From contig NZ_CP011112.1 in assembly GCF_001190945.1 (NCBI RefSeq), positions 4,216,001 to 4,280,000 on the forward strand: a DNA stretch of 64,000 nucleotides, read 5' to 3'. Within the stretch, counting starts at the first letter, position 1; the number at the start of each line of letters is the position of its first letter. The position numbers and the translations under genes were made by a program. Source of the stretch: Luteipulveratus mongoliensis (GTDB lineage Bacteria > Actinomycetota > Actinomycetes > Actinomycetales > Dermatophilaceae). The notes under the pieces are model-generated. The model was not told the DNA's origin, did not search any database, and saw only the letters and a list, made by a program, of their open reading frames with translations. Shown here piece by piece: positions 51,849 to 59,515 of the stretch.

Positions 51849-52361
51849 TCAGTGGGTGAGGCTGGGGCCTGCGCCGGGGCGCTGGGCGAGCAGCTCGCGA
51901 GCGCGGTCGGCCAGCTTGTGCTCCACCAGCACCTCGTACTTCGTCGCGATGACCTGACTCACCGAGGTGAAGTCGCGCTGGCCACGTGAGACGCCGTACC
52001 CGAACGCCGCCCACACCGCACCGAAGATCGCACCGAAGATCACCGTGGAGATGACGGTCGGCAGCGTGTCGCCGGTGCCGAACATCGCGAAGATCAGGCC
52101 GACGAAGGCACCCAGCCAGACACCGGACAGCAGACCACCCACGAGCACTCGTCCCCACGTGAGGCGGCCGGTCACGCGCTCGACCTGCTTGAGCTCGGTG
52201 CCGACGATCATGCAGTTCTGCACCGGGAACTCGTGGTCGGACAAGTAGTCCACGGCGCGCTGCGCGTCGGCGTACTGGTCGAACACCCCCAGCGACATGG
52301 GGTACTCCAGGGCCAGCCCTGCGCTCGGGGGCCGCATCGGTGACATGCCGGGTGTGCTCAT
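51849..52361 (-). CDS. General stress protein, YflT-like with membrane helices
   Basis: 170 residues. The central SLGVFDQYADAQRAVDYLSD plus VQNCMIVGTELK matches the general stress protein 17M/YflT domain. Two helices follow (VLVGGLLSGVWLGAFVGLIF and VISTVIFGAIFGAVWAAFG). Its role in the membrane is unknown. The ribosome-binding site is weak. Confidence 0.8.
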   Translation of the reverse strand: MSTPGMSPMRPPSAGLALEYPMSLGVFDQYADAQRAVDYLSDHEFPVQNCMIVGTELKQVERVTGRLTWGRVLVGGLLSGVWLGAFVGLIFAMFGTGDTLPTVISTVIFGAIFGAVWAAFGYGVSRGQRDFTSVSQVIATKYEVLVEHKLADRARELLAQRPGAGPSLTH

Positions 52362-52500
52362 GGCCGCGAGTCTTCCACCAGGGCGGCAGCACCGGAAGGC
52401 GACAGGCTGGCCGGGGACGACCATGCTCGTACGACGACGCGGGCCGGTCCGAGGGCGAAGAACCCTGGGACCGACCCGCGTGGTGGTCGTACGAGACGGA

Positions 52501-53256
52501 TCAGTAGACGCTGACGACGCGCCCGATCTTGAGGTAGCCACGAGCCAGGATCTGGTCCTGCGCCGCCGTGCTCAGCCGGCAGCAGCCGTGCGAGGCGTTG
52601 TAGGGCGGGATGCTGGTCGAGCCGTGGATCGCGATGCCGCCGTTGAAGAACATCGGACGGTAGAGGTCACCCAGCGCCCCGTGGTACCAGCCCGGGATGT
52701 AGCGGGAGACCTTGAAGGTGCCGCTCGGGGTCTTGCCGTCGTACCAGTGGCCGTTGCTCTGGAACGGCTTGTTGGCGCCGGTGCTGGTGTTGAGGCACAG
52801 CTGCACCGCGCCGTTCGAGCAGACAAAGATCAGCTGCTTGGTCTTGTTGACCTCGACGCGCTCGCCGCCGTAACGGGCGTGCGGGCGGGCCCGGAGGTTG
52901 ACCTTGGCCCAGGTGGCCGGTCCAACCACGCCGTCACGGCTCAGGCCGTAGTACTTCTGGATGGCGTAGACGGCCTGCTGCGTCATCGAGCCGAACGAAG
53001 CGTCCGGCGTGCCCAGCCAGTAGCCGGAACCAGCGAGCTTGTTCTGCAGGTCACGGACGGCGGCGCCGGAGCTGCCGACCCGAAGCGTCGGGTAGCTCGT
53101 TGCTGCCATGTCCGGGACCGCTCGCGGTGCGATGAGCTGCGACGGCGCGACGGCCGCGTCTGCACGCCCGGCGGTGACGATTCCGATCGCTCCCACGGCG
53201 CCTGCGGCGGCCGCCCCCTGCAGCGCCTGCCGCCGATCGATGTTGATGCTGGTCAT
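52501..53256 (-). CDS. L,D-transpeptidase with peptidoglycan-binding domain
   Basis: 251 residues. The Tat-like start DRRQALQGAAAAGAVGAIG suggests folded export. A peptidoglycan-binding domain (about 55-115: LRVGSSGAAVRDLQNKLAGS) precedes the YkuD catalytic domain with IHGSTSIPPYNASHGCCRL. The nucleophile is Cys225; a second Cys replaces the usual Val. It makes 3-3 cross-links or attaches proteins in the cell wall. GAAGGGA precedes the ATG. Confidence 0.9.
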   Translation of the reverse strand: MTSINIDRRQALQGAAAAGAVGAIGIVTAGRADAAVAPSQLIAPRAVPDMAATSYPTLRVGSSGAAVRDLQNKLAGSGYWLGTPDASFGSMTQQAVYAIQKYYGLSRDGVVGPATWAKVNLRARPHARYGGERVEVNKTKQLIFVCSNGAVQLCLNTSTGANKPFQSNGHWYDGKTPSGTFKVSRYIPGWYHGALGDLYRPMFFNGGIAIHGSTSIPPYNASHGCCRLSTAAQDQILARGYLKIGRVVSVY

Positions 53257-53479
53257 GGTGCGTCCCTTCCGAAAGTGTGTGCCGATCTACTGCCGGCGTG
53301 ACGGACCTCCCCGCCCGTCACCAGCAAGACGCCTCAGGCGCCGCCGACGTTGCACGACGACCCGATCAATTGTCGGGTCGTATCCAGGCTGTGACCTGGA
53401 GGAGATTTCCCCGGGATCAGTGATACCAGGAGCCGCCTTCGATCGCCTGAATGTGACAAGGAGTGGACCAGCAGCAAGA
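53257..53479 (-). other. Structured leader upstream of the L,D-transpeptidase
   Basis: No gene. Two hairpins occur: ACGACCCGA (53357-53365) with TCGGGTCGT (53373-53381), and GTGACGG/CCGTCAC nearer the start codon. The sequence was compared from memory with the c-di-AMP riboswitch consensus and does not fit convincingly. Confidence 0.4.
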
Positions 53480-53504
53480 AGCCCCCTGCCGATGGCAGAG
53501 GGCT
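53480..53504 (-). terminator. Terminator of the 34-aa peptide gene
   Basis: 11-bp stem (53480-53490 / 53494-53504, one G-U pair, 3-nt loop) with a pyrimidine/U-rich tail on the minus strand. Confidence 0.75.
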
Positions 53505-53560
53505 GGTGCTGGGCGGTCAGCCGGGCTGACGTCCGGGACCGGTCCTGTCGGGGGCGTTGG

Positions 53561-53665
53561 TCAGCGGCGGCGGCCGATGACGCGACGGGCGCGCTCGGTG
53601 CGGTACTTGTCCATGGCGACGACGATCGCCTGGCCACCGTGGGTGTAGGTCGAGATGTGGTTCAT
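53561..53665 (-). CDS. 34-aa basic peptide
   Basis: Starts MNHISTYTHGGQAIV, continues VAMDKYRTERARRV and ends IGRRR. AGGAGGAAG sits before the ATG at 53665. A promoter (TTCACA, 17 bp, TATAAA) and a terminator frame it, so it is a complete small transcription unit. The C-terminal half is strongly basic. I recognise no family. Confidence 0.75.
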   Translation of the reverse strand: MNHISTYTHGGQAIVVAMDKYRTERARRVIGRRR

Positions 53666-53716
53666 CTTGTCTTCCTCCTCATGCAGGTCTCAGGAGCTGT
53701 AACGCTCGCTCGCTAG

Positions 53717-53745
53717 TTTATATTTCGATATTGAATAGTTGTGAA
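53717..53745 (-). promoter_or_regulatory. Promoter of the 34-aa peptide gene
   Basis: TTCACA (53745-53740), 17-nt spacer, TATAAA (53722-53717) on the minus strand, in the most A/T-rich patch of this region. Confidence 0.65.
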
Positions 53746-53799
53746 TCGTAGAGTGGTGATGTCCATCACCCTCGGGACCGACGGCCTACGATCCGGACC

Positions 53800-54288
53800 A
53801 TGAGCACCGCCAGTGATGACGCGAGCGCCGGACCGCCCCTGGACCGACTCGTCACCGAGTCACTGGCCAAGGCCGGGATGCTCTGGATCCGTACGCCGGA
53901 GCGCACCTGGCCGGCATGGCACGCCTTCGCCGACGGCACGGTCTACGTCATCTCAGGGCCGGAGGAGCAGGAGCTGCCCGCGCAGCTGCCCGAGACCGTC
54001 ACCCTCGTGCTGCGCGCGAAGGACTCCCGCGCTCGGCTGCTCACGGTCCCGGCCACCACCGAGCGCATCACGCCGGACGACGACGAGTGGACAGCAGCCA
54101 CAACGGCCCTCAAGTCAGGACGCCTGAACTCAGCGGTCTTGCAGCCCGACCTGGTCGACCACTGGGCACAGCGCGACGTCGTCGTCACCGCACTGCGACC
54201 CGAAGCAGCCGACGCAGAGGTCGGTGCCACCGAGGACGAGCCCTCAGGCGCCGCCCCACCTCTCCCCACCAGGGCCACCACCCGCTAG
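53800..54288 (+). CDS. PNPOx-like split-barrel conserved protein
   Basis: 162 residues. The segment LDRLVTESLAKAGMLWIRTP with AWHAFADGTVYVISGPEEQE and VTLVLRAKDSRARLL looks like a flavin/split-barrel (pyridoxamine-phosphate-oxidase-like) domain, seen upstream of mgtE-type genes in actinobacteria. No enzyme class can be assigned. The C-terminus is disordered and acidic. It lies 90 bp upstream of the PRC/MgtE_N/CBS gene. Confidence 0.65.
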   Translation: MSTASDDASAGPPLDRLVTESLAKAGMLWIRTPERTWPAWHAFADGTVYVISGPEEQELPAQLPETVTLVLRAKDSRARLLTVPATTERITPDDDEWTAATTALKSGRLNSAVLQPDLVDHWAQRDVVVTALRPEAADAEVGATEDEPSGAAPPLPTRATTR

Positions 54289-54378
54289 GGCGGACTCAAC
54301 CAGCCCATAGCGAGTTGATCGGCGCGTCGCGGCAGAGGGCCGGAAGAGTCGGGGTGGCCCGCGGATAGCCTGGGCTCG

Positions 54379-55683
54379 ATGAGCATGATCCGCGTCTTCG
54401 TCGCCCGGATGGCCGGGCTCAAGGTCTTCGACCCCCTGGGTGACCAGGTGGGTCGAGTTCGCGATGTCGTCGTCACGTTCAGCGGACCGCAGCGAGCGCG
54501 CGCCATCGGGCTGGTCACCGAGGTCCCGGGCCGGCGCCGTGTCTTCGTACCGATGACCAGGGTCACCTCGATCGATGCTGGTGCGGTCATCACGACCGGC
54601 CTGGTCAACATGCGTCGCTTCGAGCAGCGCGCCAACGAGACGCTGGTCTGCGCCGAGATCCTCGACCGCGGCGTGAGCGTGCACTCCCCCGACGGCGACT
54701 ACGACGGCGTCGTAGAGGACGTCGCCATCGAGCAGAACGCGCGGCGCGACTGGATGGCCGTCAAGGTCTTCGTACGCCAGCGCGGCGGCGCGTCCACCGC
54801 GACGCGGGCAGTCTCGCGACTCACGCGACGTCGTACGGGCGCCACGGCTCTCGTGGACATCGAGGACGTGACGGGCTTGCACGAGCAGGCGGCCGCGCAG
54901 AGCGCCGAGCGGCTGCTGGAGACCTACGACGACCTGCGGGTCGCCGACCTCGCCGAGGTCATCCACGACCTCAACCCCAAGCGTCGCGCCGAGGTCGCCG
55001 CGGCGCTGAACGACGACAAGCTCGCCGACGTCCTCGAGGAGCTGCCCGAGGACGACCAGGTCGAGATCATCGTCGGGCTCAGCACCGAGCGCGCAGCGGA
55101 TGTTCTAGAGGCTATGGAGCCCGACGACGCCGCGGACCTCCTGGCCGACCTGCCACCGAGCAAGGCCGAGGAGCTGCTCCAGCTGATGGAGCCGGACGAG
55201 GCCGCTCCCCTGCGTCGCCTGCTGGAGTACGACGAGAACACCGCCGGTGGACTCATGACCACCGAGCCGGTCATTCTCGGCCCCGAGGCGACCATCGCCG
55301 AAGCCCTCGCGCTCGTACGACGGGTGGAGCTGGCGCCGGCCCTCGCCTCCTCCATCTATGTCTGCCGGCCGCCCCTTGAGCCGCCGACCGGGCGATACGT
55401 GGGGATGGTCCACACCCAACGCCTGCTGCGCGAGCCTCCGCACACCGCGGTCGGTCAGGTCGTGGACAAGACCGTCGAACCGATCCCTCCCGATGCACCG
55501 CTCGGGCGGGTCACGCGCACTCTCGCGACCTACAACCTGGTCGGGGTGCCCGTCGTGGACGATGCCGGCCACCTGCTCGGCGCGGTCACCGTGGACGACG
55601 TGCTCGACCACATCCTGCCCGCGGACTGGCGTGAGGAACGTCACGAGATCGATCCGGGGAACCAACCCAGCCCAACACGATGA
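54379..55683 (+). CDS. PRC-barrel / MgtE_N / CBS protein without transport domain
   Basis: 434 residues. Order: PRC-barrel-like repeats (about 1-150; VGRVRDVVVTFSG, YDGVVEDVAIEQ), MgtE N-terminal superhelix (about 180-290; AEVIHDLNPKRRAEVAAALN, LEELPEDDQVEIIVGL, LLADLPPSKAEELLQLM), and two CBS motifs (about 295-425; TTEPVILGPEATIAEALALV). The MgtE membrane domain is missing, so it cannot conduct Mg2+ alone. It is followed 15 bp later by the DUF1003 membrane protein, a likely partner. Confidence 0.88.
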   Translation: MSMIRVFVARMAGLKVFDPLGDQVGRVRDVVVTFSGPQRARAIGLVTEVPGRRRVFVPMTRVTSIDAGAVITTGLVNMRRFEQRANETLVCAEILDRGVSVHSPDGDYDGVVEDVAIEQNARRDWMAVKVFVRQRGGASTATRAVSRLTRRRTGATALVDIEDVTGLHEQAAAQSAERLLETYDDLRVADLAEVIHDLNPKRRAEVAAALNDDKLADVLEELPEDDQVEIIVGLSTERAADVLEAMEPDDAADLLADLPPSKAEELLQLMEPDEAAPLRRLLEYDENTAGGLMTTEPVILGPEATIAEALALVRRVELAPALASSIYVCRPPLEPPTGRYVGMVHTQRLLREPPHTAVGQVVDKTVEPIPPDAPLGRVTRTLATYNLVGVPVVDDAGHLLGAVTVDDVLDHILPADWREERHEIDPGNQPSPTR

Positions 55684-55698
55684 CGGGAGGTGCAGGCC

Positions 55699-56307
55699 AT
55701 GACCGAACGACCCACCGAGGAGCGTCCACGGGGGCGTGACAAGGCTGAGCGCACCCGTCTGCGCTCCGGCGGGCGGCGAGAGGTGAGCCGGCTGGACCAG
55801 CCGCGCGAGCTGCGCCGCCAGTTCCTGCCCAACGTGCCGATCAGCAACGAACGCTTCGGCATCCTGAGCGAGAAGTTCGCCCGCTTCATGGGCACCGCGA
55901 CCTTCTTGATCTGGATGACGATCTTCGTGGCGGCCTGGCTCATCTGGAACACCTTCGCGCCCCAGTCGGCCCAGTTCGACCCACGATCGCTCAACTACAC
56001 CCTGCTGACGCTGATCCTGTCGCTGCAGGCGTCGTACGCCGCTCCCCTCATCCTGCTCGCCCAGAACCGCCAGGACGACCGCGACAAGGTGGGTCTGGAG
56101 CAGGACCGCGCCCGCGACGAGCGCAACCTGGCTGACACCGAGTTCTTGACCCGTGAGGTTGCCTCGTTGCGCCTGGCCATGCGCGACACCGCGACCCGTG
56201 ACTTCGTCCGGTCCGAGCTGCGCTCGCTGCTGGAGGAGATGGAAGAACGCGGCTACCTGCGGACCGAGCCCGAGGCCTCCGAGGAGCCCGACCGTCCCAC
56301 CGCGTGA
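55699..56307 (+). CDS. DUF1003 membrane protein
   Basis: 202 residues. After a charged N-terminus come two helices (FLIWMTIFVAAWLIWNTF and YTLLTLILSLQASYAAPLILL) with the family pattern FMGTATF...W..N and QASYAAPLILLAQNRQDDRDK. The C-terminal helix-rich part is charged. GGGAGG precedes the ATG. It accompanies the MgtE_N/CBS gene across actinobacteria. The role, possibly metal-linked, is unknown. Confidence 0.88.
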   Translation: MTERPTEERPRGRDKAERTRLRSGGRREVSRLDQPRELRRQFLPNVPISNERFGILSEKFARFMGTATFLIWMTIFVAAWLIWNTFAPQSAQFDPRSLNYTLLTLILSLQASYAAPLILLAQNRQDDRDKVGLEQDRARDERNLADTEFLTREVASLRLAMRDTATRDFVRSELRSLLEEMEERGYLRTEPEASEEPDRPTA

Positions 56308-56341
56308 GGACATCGCTCCACGGCGACCTACCATGGAGTAC

Positions 56342-57478
56342 ATGTCTGCAGCACCTTCCCAGGACTCAGTCCTGGCGGCCCTGGCCACCGTCGACGACCC
56401 CGAGATCAAGAAGCCCATCACCGAGCTGGGCATGGTGGAGTCCGTCGACATCACTGAGACCGGCCACGTCACGGTCACGGTGCTGCTCACCATCTCCGGC
56501 TGTCCGATGAAGGCGCAGCTCACCGAACGCACCACCCAGGCCGTCCAGAAGGTCGCCGGCGTGACCGGCGTCGAGGTGCGACTGGGCGTGATGAGCGACG
56601 AGCAGCGCACCGCGCTCAAGGAGCAGCTGCGCGGCGGAGCCCCCGAGCGCGAGATCCCCTTCGCCCAGCCGGGGTCGCTGACACGCGTGTACGCCGTCGC
56701 CTCCGGCAAGGGTGGTGTCGGCAAGTCGTCCGTGACGGTCAACCTGGCCGCCGCCCTGGCGGAGCAGGGCTTGTCGGTGGGCGTCGTTGACGCGGACGTC
56801 TACGGCTTCTCCGTGCCCCGCATGCTCGGGGTGGAGCAGAAGCCGACCCAGGTCGATGACATGATCCTGCCGCCTATCAGCCACGACGTGAAGGTCATCT
56901 CGATCGGCATGTTCGTCCCGGGCAACCAGCCTGTCGTGTGGCGTGGCCCGATGCTGCACCGTGCGCTGCAGCAGTTCCTGGGTGACGTGTTCTGGGGCGA
57001 CCTGGACGTGCTGCTGCTGGACCTGCCGCCCGGGACCGGCGACATCGCGATCTCGGTGGCCCAGCTCATCCCGGGTGCCGAGATCCTGGTCGTCACGACC
57101 CCTCAGCAGGCGGCGGCCGAGGTCGCCGAGCGGGCCGGTGCCATCGCGTTGCAGACCAAGCAGCGCGTCGCCGGTGTCATCGAGAACATGTCCTGGCTGG
57201 AGCTGCCCGACGGCAGCCGTCAGGAGCTGTTCGGTGCGGGCGGCGGCCAGACCGTGGCCGACTCACTCACCCGCTCGATCGGCGCCGAGGTGCCGCTGCT
57301 GGGCCAGATCCCGATCGACGTCCGGCTGCGCGAGGGCGCCGACTCCGGGATGCCAGTCGTCCTCGGCGAGCCGACCAGCGCGGCCGCCGTGGCGTTGCGC
57401 GGGATCGCCAAGGGCCTGGGCGCGCGCTCTCGCGGGCTCGCCGGACGCTCTCTGGGCCTGACACCCGCCGGCCGCTGA
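56342..57478 (+). CDS. mrp: Mrp/NBP35-family Fe-S carrier ATPase
   Basis: 378 residues. The N-terminal DUF59/MIP18 domain (VDDPEIKKPITELGMVESVD) with ISGCPMKAQL precedes the ParA/MinD-type ATPase with SGKGGVGKSS (121-130), DADVYGFS and LLLDLPPGTGDI. The CxxC pair that binds the bridging cluster in most Mrp proteins is replaced by LELPDGS, as in other actinobacterial homologues. It is likely involved in Fe-S protein maturation. ATG at 56342 has GGAG just before it. Confidence 0.9.
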   Translation: MSAAPSQDSVLAALATVDDPEIKKPITELGMVESVDITETGHVTVTVLLTISGCPMKAQLTERTTQAVQKVAGVTGVEVRLGVMSDEQRTALKEQLRGGAPEREIPFAQPGSLTRVYAVASGKGGVGKSSVTVNLAAALAEQGLSVGVVDADVYGFSVPRMLGVEQKPTQVDDMILPPISHDVKVISIGMFVPGNQPVVWRGPMLHRALQQFLGDVFWGDLDVLLLDLPPGTGDIAISVAQLIPGAEILVVTTPQQAAAEVAERAGAIALQTKQRVAGVIENMSWLELPDGSRQELFGAGGGQTVADSLTRSIGAEVPLLGQIPIDVRLREGADSGMPVVLGEPTSAAAVALRGIAKGLGARSRGLAGRSLGLTPAGR

Positions 57479-57493
57479 CACCTCATCGACCCT

Positions 57494-57549
57494 GACGATC
57501 GGGGGGTCATTTCGCGCCCTGAAGGGCACGAAATGACCCCCCGATCGTC
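57494..57549. terminator. Very long palindromic hairpin
   Basis: 21-bp perfect arms (57494-57514 / 57529-57549) plus four inner GC pairs around a TGAA loop, one mismatch. It lies between the convergent mrp and serine hydrolase genes and can terminate both. Confidence 0.8.
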
Positions 57550-57570
57550 TGCGGGGTGGCCTTACTGCGG

Positions 57571-58719
57571 TCAGCCCGTGGCCTGGAGCTTGATGGCTGG
57601 AGAGACACCGGTGGTGCGGCAGAGCGCATTGACGGCGGCCGTCGCGAAGGTGCCCTGACCCTTGGTCGGAATCCCGTGGTACTCGTTGTTGGCGGTGAGG
57701 ACCTGGCGGGTGCCGTCGTCGTTGCCGATCCAGCTGGTGTAGTTGCCGATCACCGCGCCGTTGTAACCCCAGGCGGTTTGGCCACAGGCCTCGGCCTTGA
57801 TGATGCCCAGCCCGAAGCTGTTGCCGGGAGCGTCCGGGATGGGGACCGTGGTCTTCAGCTCGGCCATCTGCTGCGCAGGAACGAGCTTCCCGCCGAGCAG
57901 CGCGGCGTGGAAGACCGCTTGGTCGTGCAACGTCGACACCATGTTGCCGGCGCCTGCGGTGAGCGACACACTTGAGAAGGACGTGTCGCGGATGAGGAAG
58001 TAGCCGTGCATCCAGTTGCCGTGCAACGTCGGGTCGGTTGTGGGGTAGGTCGTGTCCTTCATCCCCAGCGGTGTCAGGATCCGGTCCTGGATCTCCGTCC
58101 CTGAGGCCCTCCCGGTCACAGCCTGGATGATCTCTGCTGCCAGCACGTAGTTGGTGTTGGAGTAGTCGTAGGTGCCGACGGTGCCGCCGGAGACGGCCGT
58201 TGCTCGATTGACCAGGTCTCGCGGAGACCAGATGCGGTGGATGTCCGTGTCGGAGTAGTACCAGATCTGGATGTCGAGGATGTCCAGGTAGTCCGGGATG
58301 CCGGACGTCATGTTGAGCAGCTGGCGGATGGTGATCTTGGTGCCGTCGTGCCCGTTGGCGTTGACCCATCCGGGCAGCCAATGGTCGACGGTGTCGTCGA
58401 GCGAGAGCTTGTGCTCGGCCTCGAGCTGGAGCAGGACGGTGGAGATGAACAGCTTGGTGTTGCTGCCGATCCGCACCTGCGACGTTGGGTCGGCGGGAAC
58501 GCGCATGAACTGGTCGTTGAAGCCGGCACGGACGGTCTGCTCGGTGCCGTGGTCCCAGATCGCGCCGATCGCGCCGGGCTGGTCAGACAACGCGCCCTGG
58601 GCACCGGCTTGCAGGGTTTGCAACGGCGTGGTGTCGTCGGCCTGTGCGGGGCCGGCGCCGAGAGCGGCGGTCAGCCCAGCGGCTGCCATGAACGCCGCCG
58701 TCAGGGTGATGTTCCTCAT
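57571..58719 (-). CDS. Secreted serine hydrolase (class C beta-lactamase / DD-peptidase fold)
   Basis: 382 residues. Signal peptide to about AQA (residue 27). SxxK: SNTK (86-89); YxN: YSN (186-188); a third HxG/KTG-like box is not clear. Class C-like carboxypeptidase or esterase activity is likely, so it need not be an antibiotic-resistance enzyme. It is the last gene of the minus-strand run of exported proteins. GAGGAG precedes the ATG. Confidence 0.87.
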   Translation of the reverse strand: MRNITLTAAFMAAAGLTAALGAGPAQADDTTPLQTLQAGAQGALSDQPGAIGAIWDHGTEQTVRAGFNDQFMRVPADPTSQVRIGSNTKLFISTVLLQLEAEHKLSLDDTVDHWLPGWVNANGHDGTKITIRQLLNMTSGIPDYLDILDIQIWYYSDTDIHRIWSPRDLVNRATAVSGGTVGTYDYSNTNYVLAAEIIQAVTGRASGTEIQDRILTPLGMKDTTYPTTDPTLHGNWMHGYFLIRDTSFSSVSLTAGAGNMVSTLHDQAVFHAALLGGKLVPAQQMAELKTTVPIPDAPGNSFGLGIIKAEACGQTAWGYNGAVIGNYTSWIGNDDGTRQVLTANNEYHGIPTKGQGTFATAAVNALCRTTGVSPAIKLQATG

Positions 58720-58744
58720 CATGAGCTCCTCGTGAGATCGCGAC

Positions 58745-58784
58745 GGCCTCCAGTACGCAGTCGCGTGACTGCGTACTGGAGGCC
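58745..58784. terminator. 18-bp perfect hairpin between exported-protein genes
   Basis: Arms 58745-58762 and 58767-58784, loop GCGT, after the stop of the upstream gene (58795) and before the serine hydrolase start. It probably separates two transcription units. Confidence 0.7.
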
Positions 58785-58794
58785 ATTTCATGGG

Positions 58795-59457
58795 TCAGTT
58801 GCGAGCGGTGCAGGTCACCTGGCCCACGAGGGTTGCGGTGAGGGTGAATCCGTCGGTGCCCTTGCACTTCTCGAGCTCGCCCTTGAGCGCGACGACGGCG
58901 GTCAGGATGATGCCCGCGATCGGGCCGATGCCGTACGGCAGGACGACGCCGATGGAGTTCAGGAAGTCCAGGACCTGCTTGGCTGTCGCGCCGAGGGTGA
59001 GCAGGTTGTCCAGCAGGGTCGTGGCCTCGCCGTCGAGCCACAGCGTGGCACCCGACCAGTCGATCTCGATGCCGCCGTGCTCGCCCTGGTAGGACAGCGG
59101 GTTGCCGGCAACGGCCGAGGAGTGCGGGTTGCCCTGCTGGGCGCGGACGAGCTGGTTGGCCTGGCCAACGGCGGACCGTACGGCTGCGGCACCCTGCGGG
59201 TCGAGCATCGAGATCGAGGCAGGGATCGAGGCATGGAACGCGCCGTCCTGACCGAGGGTGACGTACTTGCCATAGCGCGCCACCGTCAACGACGTGATGC
59301 CCGGGAACATGACGTGCGTCGGTGCGAGCACGGCCGTGCTCGCCTTTGGCTGCTGGTCATCGATCGGCTGGGCTGATGCCGCCGCTGCGCCAGCGGTCGC
59401 GAACAGCACCGAGCCGGTGATGGCGGATGCTACGAGACGGAAGGTGGTGGACTGCAT
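58795..59457 (-). CDS. Secreted protein, unknown
   Basis: 220 residues. Signal peptide to about ASAQ (residue 30); mature chain with two cysteines (EKCKGTD and VTCTARN at the C-terminus) that may bridge. A C-terminal hydrophobic stretch (IGVVLPYGIGPIAGIILTAVVAL) could be a buried helix or insert into a membrane. AAGGAG precedes the ATG. No family is recognised. Confidence 0.7.
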   Translation of the reverse strand: MQSTTFRLVASAITGSVLFATAGAAAASAQPIDDQQPKASTAVLAPTHVMFPGITSLTVARYGKYVTLGQDGAFHASIPASISMLDPQGAAAVRSAVGQANQLVRAQQGNPHSSAVAGNPLSYQGEHGGIEIDWSGATLWLDGEATTLLDNLLTLGATAKQVLDFLNSIGVVLPYGIGPIAGIILTAVVALKGELEKCKGTDGFTLTATLVGQVTCTARN

Positions 59458-59515
59458 GTGTATGGCTCCTTGCAGTGGTTGTTGGATGTGCCGGGTTCGG
59501 CCGTGCATGTCAGGG

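Noticed and set aside
53257-53479. c-di-AMP (ydaO-type) riboswitch before the L,D-transpeptidase gene
   Set aside because: Hairpins are present but the conserved G-rich and internal-loop blocks could not be matched.
57571-58719. Beta-lactamase resistance gene
   Set aside because: SxxK and YxN fit many class C-fold esterases and DD-peptidases; nothing specific for antibiotic hydrolysis is seen.
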